This document shows positions 27,081 through 35,046 of a stretch of 64,000 nucleotides of DNA, piece after piece. The notes below the pieces were generated by a model. The model had not been told where the DNA came from, ran no database searches, and saw only the letters and a program-made list of their open reading frames with translations. Source of the stretch: Oceanobacillus caeni (GTDB lineage: Bacteria > Bacillota > Bacilli > Bacillales > Amphibacillaceae); contig NZ_JAHHXM010000015.1 of the NCBI RefSeq assembly GCF_019037185.1, forward strand, positions 1 through 64,000, in the 5' to 3' direction. The position numbers and the translations under genes were made by a program. Within the stretch, counting starts at the first letter, position 1, and every line of letters starts with the position of its first letter.

Positions 27081-27848
27081 TTATTTAATCGTATTCCCAC
27101 CATCAATAACGATGTTTTCACCTGTAATTAGGTTAGTTGCATCACATGCTAGGAATAGTGCAATTGCGGCAACTTCTTCTGGGTAACCAAAACGACCAAG
27201 AGGAATTTCTTTTTTCGCCTTTTCCCCTTTTTCTCCAGCCCATGCTTTTTTACCTAATTCTGTTAGAATAACAGTTGGTGAAATTGCATTTACGTTAATG
27301 TTGAATGGTGCCCATTCTAATGCAAGAACTTTGGTCATTCCTACCACACCAGCTTTGCTTGCACCATAAGCAACGTGATTATCTAAAGCGATGATTGCTG
27401 CTTGAGAAGCTAGATTGATAATTTTTCCACCATGACCTTGTTCAATCATAATATTTGCAACTTTTTGTGACATTTTGAATGTACCAGTTAAGTTAATATC
27501 AAGTGTTTTTTGCCAGTAGTTATCTGAAATGTTTTCTGCATCATCTAGTAGAGCAATTCCTGCACAGTTTACTAGAATATCAATTTTACCAAAATGATCC
27601 TTTACTGCTTGAACTGCCTGAGTCATACTTTCATCATTAGTTACATCGCAATGTACGCCTATTGCATTTTCAGCACTCATATTTTTAGCGACATCATTTA
27701 CATCCTCTTTAAGGTCCAAAATAGCAACTTTCGCACCTTTTTCAAGGTATAACCCAGCAACCGCGTTCCCAATACCGCTTGCTCCCCCGGTTACAATCGC
27801 AACTTTATCTGTAATGTTGAAGTTTTTGTCAAAGCCTTTGAATTCCAT
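27081..27848 (-). CDS. SDR-family polyol dehydrogenase (D-threitol/glycerol dehydrogenase type)
   Basis: This 255-residue classical short-chain dehydrogenase has the cofactor motif TGGASGIG near residue 20, VNCAG, and the catalytic YGASK with the upstream serine in NLASQAA. The acidic residue in ILDLKE after the second strand favours NAD. The long lead EFKGFDKNFNITDKVAIVTG resembles D-threitol dehydrogenase and Listeria GolD. It follows the DeoR gene on the minus strand (99-bp gap) and faces a divergent operon of polyol genes, supporting oxidation of a tetritol or glycerol to the ketose. Confidence 0.8.
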   Translation of the reverse strand: MEFKGFDKNFNITDKVAIVTGGASGIGNAVAGLYLEKGAKVAILDLKEDVNDVAKNMSAENAIGVHCDVTNDESMTQAVQAVKDHFGKIDILVNCAGIALLDDAENISDNYWQKTLDINLTGTFKMSQKVANIMIEQGHGGKIINLASQAAIIALDNHVAYGASKAGVVGMTKVLALEWAPFNINVNAISPTVILTELGKKAWAGEKGEKAKKEIPLGRFGYPEEVAAIALFLACDATNLITGENIVIDGGNTIK

Positions 27849-27947
27849 GTTACATCCTTCTTTCGCTTATTTTTGTCTGTCTGCGCTTTCATATTAGTTA
27901 TTAAAAAGGAATAGTAGATTGCTTTTAAGCTACCATCTCCTTTCATG

Positions 27948-28721
27948 TTAATCTGCAATAATTATTTCTACATTCTTTACTAAAAGTTGATTTCGAATAT
28001 CATCATTAATGGGTTCATCTGTAATTAATTTATCAACTTGCTCCACTTTAGCAAAAACAGCACTTGAAGATTTTCCGATTTTAGAAGAATCTATTAATGC
28101 TACTACTTTAGAGGCCCTTTTTACAATTTCTCGTTTTAACTGTACTTCATATAAATTGAAATCCTCTAAGCCATTTTCCACTGTAAAACCATTGGCGGAT
28201 GTAAACATAATATCGATATTTACAGAATCTAAAATATCAAGTCCCAGTGTACCTTCAATAGAAGTTGATTTATTGGTAACAACCCCCCCGACAAGGATGA
28301 CTGTTATATCAGGATTTTCTTTTAATTCTAAAGCTGTTTGCAATCCAGTCGTCACAATTGTTAAGCGGATTGGAGTATCTTTAAGTAATTGTGCAAGCTC
28401 TAAAGCGGTAGAACTAGCATCTAGAAGAATACATTGTTTTTCTTCTATATGTTGAAATGCCTTTGAAGCAATTTTCGCCTTTTCCACTTTATTTTTTTTC
28501 TGACGGACGTTAAAGCTAGTTTCGTTTTCCTTCTCATCGTTAAGGACAGCTCCGCCATGTGTTCTTGTTAATAAGCCATCTAATTCCATCTTATTTAAAT
28601 CGGCACGTAACGTAGCTTCGGAAACCCCCATTTCCGAAGACAGTTCTTTCACTGTTATTCTTTTTCGTTCTTGTAAGAGATCAATAATTCTATCTCTTCT
28701 CTCTGTTGCAAACATTTTCAT
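27948..28721 (-). CDS. DeoR-family repressor of the polyol locus
   Basis: The 257-residue regulator has an N-terminal DeoR winged helix (ERRDRIIDLLQERKRITVKE, then SEATLRADLNKMELDGLLTRTHGGAV) and a C-terminal sugar-phosphate sensor domain (ILLDASSTALELAQLL, VILVGGVVTNKSTS). DeoR proteins commonly sense the phosphorylated intermediate of their pathway, here probably a tetrulose or triose phosphate. Start ATG with AAGGGTG. It is divergent from the dehydrogenase gene at 29005; the shared intergenic region has an inverted pair of AAATGATAAAATAA sites. Confidence 0.87.
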   Translation of the reverse strand: MKMFATERRDRIIDLLQERKRITVKELSSEMGVSEATLRADLNKMELDGLLTRTHGGAVLNDEKENETSFNVRQKKNKVEKAKIASKAFQHIEEKQCILLDASSTALELAQLLKDTPIRLTIVTTGLQTALELKENPDITVILVGGVVTNKSTSIEGTLGLDILDSVNIDIMFTSANGFTVENGLEDFNLYEVQLKREIVKRASKVVALIDSSKIGKSSSAVFAKVEQVDKLITDEPINDDIRNQLLVKNVEIIIAD

Positions 28722-28800
28722 GAAACGTCACCCTTACTTTTTTACTACTTTTATATTATTGCATTTATTACAGATTATCAATCCATATAAATATATTTTT

Positions 28801-28934
28801 TCTTATTTTATCATTTTGCTAAAATAATTGCGAAAAAAAACCAAACATTTAATCGATATTGAAAGTAATTAAAAAAAATATTGACGAAACAAAAATAAAT
28901 GATAAAATAAAAGTATCGATTGGAAACGATTGCA
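28801..28934. promoter_or_regulatory. polyol locus control region: promoter, inverted operator pair, cre
   Basis: TTGACG (28881-28886) and TAAAAT (28903-28908, 16-base spacer) form the rightward promoter. The 14-mer AAATGATAAAATAA occurs on the minus strand at about 28804-28817 and on the plus strand at 28898-28911, covering the -10 box, and is a candidate DeoR operator. TGGAAACGATTGCA (28921-28934) matches the CcpA cre pattern at 12 of 14 positions just after the start site. Confidence 0.55.
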
Positions 28935-29004
28935 GACTTCCATCAATTCCAAGCGTTTAAAATTTTTTATAACTTCATTACTTAACTATAAAAGGAGAAT
29001 CGTT

Positions 29005-30108
29005 ATGTTAGAAACAGTAGAAAAGAAACAAAACTTAGAGATTCCAAAAAAAATGAAGGCCGTTGTTGCGTACAGTCCTGGAGATTATAGATATGAAGAA
29101 GTAGAAACACCTAAATTAGAGAATGATCAAGAAATTATTATTGAAGTGGAAGCTTGTGGTATTTGTGCTGGGGACATTAAAGCATATGATGGAGCGCCAA
29201 GTTTCTGGGGGGATGAAACACAACCTGCTTATATTAAAGCTCCTATGATCCCTGGTCATGAGTTCATTGGACGCATTGTTCAAAAAGGTGACGCTGTTAC
29301 AGATTTCGAAGTTGGTGATCGAGTTATTTCAGAACAAATTGTTCCTTGTGAAGAGTGCCGTTTCTGTAAGCGTGGTCAATACTGGATGTGTGAAAAACAT
29401 GATCTATATGGTTTTCAAAACAATGTAAACGGTGGCATGGCTCAATACATGAAGTTTACGAAAGAAGGTATTAACTACAAAGTACCTGAAGATCTGCCGA
29501 TTGAAAAAGCTATTCTAATTGAACCATATGCATGTAGTTTACACGCTGTACAAAGAGCGAACATCCAATTAGGTGATTTTGTTGTATTATCAGGTGCCGG
29601 AACGCTAGGTCTAGGTATGATTGGTGCTATAAAGAAATCTGGTGCTGGCAAACTAGTAGTACTAGATATGAAAGAAGACCGTCTAGAATTAGCTAAAAAA
29701 TTCGGTGCTGACATTGTAATGAATCCAGCTAAAGTAGACGCAGTAAAAGAAATTAAAGAGATGACGGAAGGCTATGGTTGTGATATTTACATTGAAGCTT
29801 CTGGACATCCTTCATCAGTTGAACAAGGTTTACATGCAATTAGAAAACTAGGAACTTTCGTTGAGTTTAGTGTATTCGGCGAACCTGTAACTGTAGACTG
29901 GAGTATTATTAGTGACCGTAAAGAATTAGATTTATTAGGTTCTCACCTAGGGCCGTACTGCTACCCACTAGTAATTGAAGGTATTTCTAATGGAGATTTC
30001 CCTACTGAAGGTGTAGTAACACATCAATTACCGTTAGAAGAATTTGAAAAAGGCTTTGATTTAATGAAAAAAGGGGACAAATCATTAAAGGTTATTTTAA
30101 AACCATAA
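29005..30108 (+). CDS. zinc alcohol dehydrogenase, erythritol/L-threitol dehydrogenase-like
   Basis: The 367-residue medium-chain dehydrogenase has the catalytic zinc ligands CGICAGD and GHEFIG, the four-cysteine structural zinc loop (CEECRFCKRGQYWMC) and a Rossmann motif SGAGTLGLG. The segment AYDGAPSFWGDETQP is, as I recall, typical of the erythritol/L-threitol dehydrogenase (EltD) branch. It opens an operon with a polyol permease and dihydroxyacetone-type kinase subunits. The ATG at 29005 has AAGGAG six bases upstream; the reading from 28930 would start within the leader. Confidence 0.83.
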   Translation: MLETVEKKQNLEIPKKMKAVVAYSPGDYRYEEVETPKLENDQEIIIEVEACGICAGDIKAYDGAPSFWGDETQPAYIKAPMIPGHEFIGRIVQKGDAVTDFEVGDRVISEQIVPCEECRFCKRGQYWMCEKHDLYGFQNNVNGGMAQYMKFTKEGINYKVPEDLPIEKAILIEPYACSLHAVQRANIQLGDFVVLSGAGTLGLGMIGAIKKSGAGKLVVLDMKEDRLELAKKFGADIVMNPAKVDAVKEIKEMTEGYGCDIYIEASGHPSSVEQGLHAIRKLGTFVEFSVFGEPVTVDWSIISDRKELDLLGSHLGPYCYPLVIEGISNGDFPTEGVVTHQLPLEEFEKGFDLMKKGDKSLKVILKP

Positions 30109-30144
30109 ATTACTAGGAAACATTACTAGAAAGGTGGGAGAAAG

Positions 30145-31413
30145 ATGTCAAATTTATCAGGCAATGAATCATTCTTAGATAGAATAGGTATTCCATCACA
30201 TCTAGCTTGGGGATTCTTTGGGGTTATGATTTTTATGATGGGGGATGGACTAGAATTAGCCTGGCTCAGTCCATATCTTGTGGAACAAGGGCTAACAGTG
30301 CAACAAGCTGCTGTTTTAACTACATCTTATGGTGTAACAATAGCTATCGCTGCTTGGTTGTCTGGGGTATTAGTTGAAGCAATCGGACCAAGAAAGACAA
30401 TGTTAATTGGAACAACGTTTTATGTAATCGGACATGCATTATTTGTTGGAGTTGCATTACCTCATTTACATTATGGCTTAATGATTCCAACTTATGCTTT
30501 AAGGGGATTTGGGTATCCGTTATTTGCATACGCATTCTTAGTATGGATTACTTACCGTACACCGCAGCATCAGTTGGGTAAAGCTGTTGGTTGGTTTTGG
30601 TTTGTGTTTACTGGCGGACTAAGTGTATTAGGAGCATTTTACTCTAGTTGGTCCATTAGCTTGATTGGACATATTCCAACATTATGGAGTGCCATTGTTT
30701 GGGTATTAGTAGGAACTTTCTTTGCTGTTTTTGTTAATCGGGACAAATTTGAACTAGAAGAAAAAGCGGACAAAACAAATAAATTTAAAGAATTAATCAA
30801 CGGTATTTTAATTGTTAAAAAGGAACCTAAAGTTGGCATTGCTGGTATTGTACGTATTATTAACCAGTCTTCCCAATATGCCTTCCCATTATTCTTACCT
30901 ATATATCTAGCAGATAAAGGGATTAGCACAACAGTTTGGTTGAATATATGGGGGATTATTTTCATCTCCAATATCGCTTTCAACTTAATATTCGGTTATG
31001 TTGGAGATAAATTTGGATGGAAGAATACCGTTACCTGGTTCGGAGCTGTTGGATGTGGAGTCTTTACTTTAATGTTATTCTACACACCACAATTCTTTGA
31101 AGGGAATGTCTTTTTAGTAGGATTCATAGGAATGCTATGGGGAGCTTGTATCGCAGGATTCGTTCCTTTATCAGCATTAACTCCTTCACTAGTTGGTGAT
31201 GGGGACAAAGGTGCAGCTATGGCTATTCTTAACCTTGGAGCTGGATTATGTGTATTCGTTGGACCTGCATTAGTTGCTTTATTCTACGATTTAGTTGATG
31301 CGGAAGGTACTATTTGGATCTTAGCTGGTCTATACTTTATCGCAGCTATTTTGACAAGGTTCTTAAAACTACCTCATGAAGAAAATGCAAAGGCGAAAAA
31401 CGGTGCAGCTTAA
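30145..31413 (+). CDS. RbtT/DalT-like polyol permease (MFS)
   Basis: The 422-residue major facilitator protein matches the polyol permease family: GIPSHLAWGFFGVMIFMMGD, then GLELAWLSPYL, ending with repeated GLCVFVGPA-type helices; ribitol (RbtT) and D-arabinitol (DalT) carriers have the same opening. Twelve membrane helices are evident. It probably imports the alditol oxidised by the adjacent dehydrogenases. It follows the dehydrogenase gene by 36 bp with a GAAAGGTGGGAG ribosome binding site. Confidence 0.85.
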   Translation: MSNLSGNESFLDRIGIPSHLAWGFFGVMIFMMGDGLELAWLSPYLVEQGLTVQQAAVLTTSYGVTIAIAAWLSGVLVEAIGPRKTMLIGTTFYVIGHALFVGVALPHLHYGLMIPTYALRGFGYPLFAYAFLVWITYRTPQHQLGKAVGWFWFVFTGGLSVLGAFYSSWSISLIGHIPTLWSAIVWVLVGTFFAVFVNRDKFELEEKADKTNKFKELINGILIVKKEPKVGIAGIVRIINQSSQYAFPLFLPIYLADKGISTTVWLNIWGIIFISNIAFNLIFGYVGDKFGWKNTVTWFGAVGCGVFTLMLFYTPQFFEGNVFLVGFIGMLWGACIAGFVPLSALTPSLVGDGDKGAAMAILNLGAGLCVFVGPALVALFYDLVDAEGTIWILAGLYFIAAILTRFLKLPHEENAKAKNGAA

Positions 31414-31421
31414 TAAGTGTT

Positions 31422-31462
31422 TAAGCATGAAGTGAGGTATATTACCCCGCTTCATGTTTAAT
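31422..31462 (+). terminator. hairpin after the permease gene
   Basis: Imperfect stem AAGCATGAAG...CTTCATGTTT with GGT/ACC inner pairs, followed by TTTAATAAG. It may attenuate transcription into dhaK. Confidence 0.5.
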
Positions 31463-31475
31463 AAGCCATCCCGTG

Positions 31476-31511
31476 TGTTATAACATTATAGGGAATATAA
31501 CATGTTATAAT
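31476..31511 (+). promoter_or_regulatory. palindromes and -10 box before dhaK
   Basis: Two perfect palindromes, TGTTATAACA (31476-31485) and TATAACATGTTATA (31496-31509), the second overlapping TATAAT (31506-31511). No good -35 box is present. Possible operator for an activator or repressor of the kinase genes. Confidence 0.4.
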
Positions 31512-31566
31512 CGAAATGTTTAGTTAGTTAAGTGAACAAATTAAAGGAACGAGGAGAATTTTATCC

Positions 31567-32571
31567 ATGAAGAAACTAATTAACGATCCTAGATATGTCG
31601 TAGAAGAAATGGTAGAAGGGTATGTAAAAGCACATCCTAATCATATAAAACAACTTCCAGAAAATGATAGAGCACTAGTAACAGCAAGAGAAACTCGTGA
31701 AGGAAAAGTGGGCGTTCTTATCGGTGGTGGTTCAGGTCACGAGCCAGGATTTATGGGTTATGTTGGCGATGGAATGGCTGACGGTGTAGCAGTAGGTAAC
31801 ATCTTTGCTTCTCCATCTCCAGATCCAATTCTGGAAGTAACGAAAGCTATCGATAAAGGTGCGGGAGTTGTTTATTTATATGGTAACTATGCTGGAGACG
31901 TAATGAACTTTGGTATGGCTGCAGAGATGGCTGACCTAGAAGAAGATATTCAGGTTGGTACAGCATTGGCGTCAGATGACGTAGCATCTGCACCAAAAGA
32001 AGAAAAAGAAAAACGTCGCGGTATCGCCGGAGAATTCTTTATCTATAAAGCGGCGGGGGCAGCAGCAGACTTTGGTTACAACCTAGATGACGTTGTAAGA
32101 GTAGCAAAAAAGGCAAATGAAAATACACGTTCTATGGGTGTTGGTTTATCTCCATGTTCATTACCGCAAACAGGTGAGCCAAGCTTTGAAATCGGTGATG
32201 ATGAAATGGAAATTGGATTAGGTCACCATGGTGAGCCCGGAATTGAAAAAGGTCCTATAGAATCAGCTGATAAAGTAGCAGATCGTCTTGTGCATGATAT
32301 TTTAGCTGATATTGAAATTAACTCAGGAGATAAAGTAGCGGTTCTAGTGAATGGCCTTGGATCTACACCAAGAATGGAACTATATATTGTATATAGAAGA
32401 GTAGAACAAATTTTACGTGAAAAAGGTATCGAAATCTACCGTTCATACGTTGGTGATTATATTACTTCTCTTGAAATGGGAGGATGTTCCGTTACATTAA
32501 TGAAATTAGACGAAGAGTTAGAAAGAGCAATCGACCACCCAGTAGATTGCCCAATGTTCGTTCAAAAGTAA
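31567..32571 (+). CDS. dhaK: DhaK-like dihydroxyacetone/erythrulose kinase subunit
   Basis: The 334-residue subunit holds the keto-sugar covalently as a hemiaminal. GGGSGHEPGFMGYVG lies near residue 52 and the active-site histidine in GLGHHGEPG near 221. It is a stand-alone K subunit; the partner DhaL is encoded 23 bp downstream. A DhaM phosphotransferase subunit is missing from the window, so the pair either uses a distant DhaM or works with ATP. In this polyol context D- or L-erythrulose is as likely a substrate as dihydroxyacetone. GAGGAG precedes the ATG by ten bases. Confidence 0.9.
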   Translation: MKKLINDPRYVVEEMVEGYVKAHPNHIKQLPENDRALVTARETREGKVGVLIGGGSGHEPGFMGYVGDGMADGVAVGNIFASPSPDPILEVTKAIDKGAGVVYLYGNYAGDVMNFGMAAEMADLEEDIQVGTALASDDVASAPKEEKEKRRGIAGEFFIYKAAGAAADFGYNLDDVVRVAKKANENTRSMGVGLSPCSLPQTGEPSFEIGDDEMEIGLGHHGEPGIEKGPIESADKVADRLVHDILADIEINSGDKVAVLVNGLGSTPRMELYIVYRRVEQILREKGIEIYRSYVGDYITSLEMGGCSVTLMKLDEELERAIDHPVDCPMFVQK

Positions 32572-32594
32572 GAATACAATAGGGGGAAACAACG

Positions 32595-33248
32595 ATGAAT
32601 TTAACAGCTAAACAATTAAAAGATTATTTTAAAGAAATTGTAGAAATGATTGAAAAGGAAAAAGACTATCTTTGTGAACTTGACCGTAAACTAGGTGATG
32701 GAGATCATGGTGTTACGATGTCTATCGGTTGGCAGGCAGTAAATGAAAAATTAAACAATGAACTTGCAGAAGAACAAGATTGTGCAAAAATCAGCTTAAC
32801 AGTAGGTAAAACATTCCTTAGCGCTGTTGGCTCATCTGTAGGTCCACTTTATGCTACAGGATTTATGAGAGGTGCTAAAGCTGTTAAAGGTAAAACAGAA
32901 ATGAACGATAATGATTTAGCTGAATACTGGATTGCCTTTGCAAAAGGAATTAAAGAGCGTGGACAAGCTGAAGTTGGCGATAAAACAATGATTGATACAC
33001 TTGAACCGTTTTTTATTAGTCTGGAAAAACAATTTGCTGAATCCAATGAATTCCTTCCAGCTTTCACTACTGCAGTAGAAGAAGCGAAAAAAGGTATGGA
33101 ATCAACGAAAGATATTGTATCCAAAAAAGGCCGTTCAAGCCGTTTAGGGGAACGTTCTATAGGTGCCCAGGATCCTGGTGCAACTTCTGCATATTTAATC
33201 TTATCAACGTTCTTAAACTTTGTTAAAGGTCAAGTAGAGGTTCGTTAG
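32595..33248 (+). CDS. dhaL: DhaL-like kinase subunit (nucleotide-binding)
   Basis: The 217-residue L subunit binds Mg-ADP or ATP through aspartates in KLGDGDHG (33-39) and transfers phosphate to the sugar bound on DhaK. VGDKTMIDTL and RSSRLGERSIGAQDPGA are family signatures. Good GGGGG binding site. It is followed by a terminator, so rpiB-glpX-tkt have their own promoter. Confidence 0.9.
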   Translation: MNLTAKQLKDYFKEIVEMIEKEKDYLCELDRKLGDGDHGVTMSIGWQAVNEKLNNELAEEQDCAKISLTVGKTFLSAVGSSVGPLYATGFMRGAKAVKGKTEMNDNDLAEYWIAFAKGIKERGQAEVGDKTMIDTLEPFFISLEKQFAESNEFLPAFTTAVEEAKKGMESTKDIVSKKGRSSRLGERSIGAQDPGATSAYLILSTFLNFVKGQVEVR

Positions 33249-33280
33249 TAGAAAAGAAATGGTAACAAATGAAAGTAAAT

Positions 33281-33314
33281 AGAATCAGAGTTATGTTTCT
33301 GATTCTATTTTTTT
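33281..33314 (+). terminator. terminator after dhaL
   Basis: AGAATCAGA/TCTGATTCT with an 8-base loop and a seven-T tail. Confidence 0.85.
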
Positions 33315-33385
33315 GACTTTTACAGAATCGACAATAAACAAAAGTAATAAATCGATGTAAAATGAAAATAAACGAAAATATAGCA

Positions 33386-33414
33386 TTGACATATAATAAA
33401 TAGTGAAATAAAAT
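33386..33414 (+). promoter_or_regulatory. promoter of rpiB-glpX-tkt
   Basis: TTGACA (33386-33391), 17-base spacer, TAAAAT (33409-33414). The AT-rich upstream sequence has AAAATAAACGAAAAT stretches resembling the putative DeoR sites at 28801 and 28898. Confidence 0.75.
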
Positions 33415-33447
33415 GAAACTATACAAAAATATTAGGGGGATTTAAAA

Positions 33448-33939
33448 GTGAAACTCGCAATCGGTAGTGACCACAACGCATTTGATTTAAAAGAAACAAT
33501 AAAGGAATTTTTATCTGATACAGAACATGAAGTAGTTGATTATGGATGCCATTCCAAAGATGCTGTAGATTATCCAGACGTAGCTTTTGAAATTGCTCAA
33601 GCTATTAGTGAGGGTAAAGCGGAACGAGGAATTATTTTCTGTGGGACTGGGATTGGTGTATGTATCGCAGCAAATAAATACCCTGGAATCCGTGCAGCTT
33701 TAGCACATGATGTATACTCTGCGGAAAGAGCGCAATTAAGTAATAATGCACAAATTATCACAATGGGATCTCAAATTATTGGACCTGAAGCTGCGAAAAA
33801 AGTGGTAGAAGCATATTTAAACGTAGAGTGGGCAGAAGGATCTAAACGTAAAGTGGATAAAATTATTGAAAAAGAAGAACAATTTGTAAGCCAAAATTAT
33901 AAAGAAGCAGTAGCAGGAAGTAATTGTAGCGTTAACTAA
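33448..33939 (+). CDS. rpiB: RpiB-family sugar-phosphate isomerase
   Basis: The 163-residue protein has the RpiB/LacAB fold motifs IGSDHNAFDLKE and the catalytic cysteine in FCGTGIGVCIAANK. RpiB interconverts ribose 5-phosphate and ribulose 5-phosphate; homologues in tetritol pathways (EryI, DerI types) interconvert erythrulose 4-phosphate and erythrose 4-phosphate, which fits this locus. It is slightly longer than typical RpiB (about 150) at the C-terminus. It starts at the GTG 33448 behind AGGGGG. Confidence 0.88.
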   Translation: MKLAIGSDHNAFDLKETIKEFLSDTEHEVVDYGCHSKDAVDYPDVAFEIAQAISEGKAERGIIFCGTGIGVCIAANKYPGIRAALAHDVYSAERAQLSNNAQIITMGSQIIGPEAAKKVVEAYLNVEWAEGSKRKVDKIIEKEEQFVSQNYKEAVAGSNCSVN

Positions 33940-33965
33940 ACGTGTTAACGAAGGGGAGAGGGAGC

Positions 33966-34913
33966 ATGCAATCCTTATTATTAGACTTTCTAAAGGTAAC
34001 CGAATCAGCAGCAGTTGCAGCACTTCCATGGGTTGGTAGTGGTGATAAGATTGCAGCTGATGGAGCTGCTACAAATGCAATGCGAGAGAATTTAAATAAA
34101 ATGAAGATGCATAGTACGATTGTTATTGGTGAAGGTGAAATTGATGAAGCACCAATGCTTTATATCGGAGAGAAGCTTGGTAAGGGTGGAAGTCATGAGG
34201 TAGATATTGCGGTAGATCCAATTGAAGGAACAACGCCTACAGTAAATGGACAAGGAAATGCAATTACCGTCATTGCTGCTGCACCAAAGGGAACTTTACT
34301 ACATGCACCGGATATGTATATGAAAAAGATCGCTGTAGGTCCAAGGGCGAAAGGGAAAATTGATTTAGATGCACCAATTGAAGACAATATGAAAGCAGTA
34401 GCAAAAGCAAATGGCAAAGAAATTACGGAATTAAATGTGTTTATACAGGATCGACCTAGACATAAAGAATATATTGATAGAATTCGAGAAACTGGTGCAA
34501 AGGTTCGATTATTTAATGATGGTGATGTCATTTATGCAACAGCAACTTGTATTGAACGTTCAGGTGTTGACATTTTTCTAGGCATTGGCGGTGCACCAGA
34601 AGGCGTATTAGGGGCAGCTGCTATTCGTTCTCTTGGCGGGGAAATGCAAGCAAAACTCTTACCAAGAAACAATGATGAAATAAGAAGATGTAAAGCGATG
34701 GGGATTACTAATTTAGAAGGCGTTTTAACCATTGATGACTTAGTAAGTTCGGATGATTGTATGTTTGTTGCAACAGGAATTACCGATAACTTAATTATTG
34801 ATGGAATTGAAACAGAATATAGTAACTTTATTACCCATTCTATTCTTGTTAATGGTAGGGAAAAACAAGTCCGATATGTTAAGAGTACCTATCCAATCAA
34901 ACAGCCTTTCTAG
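33966..34913 (+). CDS. glpX: class II fructose-1,6-bisphosphatase
   Basis: The 315-residue GlpX-family phosphatase has the metal-binding signatures GEGEIDEAPML and DPIEGTTP and a late GIGGAPEGVLGAAA. It converts fructose 1,6-bisphosphate (some relatives also sedoheptulose bisphosphate) to the monophosphate, needed for gluconeogenic growth on C3-C4 polyols. The ATG at 33966 follows GGAGAGGGAG; the GTG at 33942, immediately after rpiB, would lack a site. It is co-transcribed with rpiB (26-bp gap). Confidence 0.9.
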   Translation: MQSLLLDFLKVTESAAVAALPWVGSGDKIAADGAATNAMRENLNKMKMHSTIVIGEGEIDEAPMLYIGEKLGKGGSHEVDIAVDPIEGTTPTVNGQGNAITVIAAAPKGTLLHAPDMYMKKIAVGPRAKGKIDLDAPIEDNMKAVAKANGKEITELNVFIQDRPRHKEYIDRIRETGAKVRLFNDGDVIYATATCIERSGVDIFLGIGGAPEGVLGAAAIRSLGGEMQAKLLPRNNDEIRRCKAMGITNLEGVLTIDDLVSSDDCMFVATGITDNLIIDGIETEYSNFITHSILVNGREKQVRYVKSTYPIKQPF

Positions 34914-34915
34914 TA

Positions 34916-35041
34916 AACTACGATTTTGAAATCGAAATCATCACAGCTGGTATTCGTACTATTAGCCATTTAGAAAAGGCGGCAATAGCAGGTGCTAAGA
35001 AGGTTCCTAAAAAACTGAAACACTATCATAAGGAAGGATGA
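34916..35041 (+). pseudogene. C-terminal remnant of a transaldolase (FSA/TalC type)
   Basis: A 41-codon reading frame without its own start gives NYDFEIEIITAGIRTISHLE then [21 protein letters not shown], matching the end of small transaldolases/fructose-6-phosphate aldolases (pattern NYDFE-E-I-A-IR--H---AA--GA). The N-terminal four fifths, including the Schiff-base lysine, is missing. It sits exactly between glpX and transketolase, where a transaldolase would make pathway sense, so a deletion within an ancestral operon is likely. Confidence 0.7.
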
Positions 35042-35046
35042 TAACG

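Noticed and set aside
28009..28455. 148-residue plus-strand frame inside the DeoR gene
   Set aside because: Antisense shadow of a well-supported regulator, no binding site or known family.
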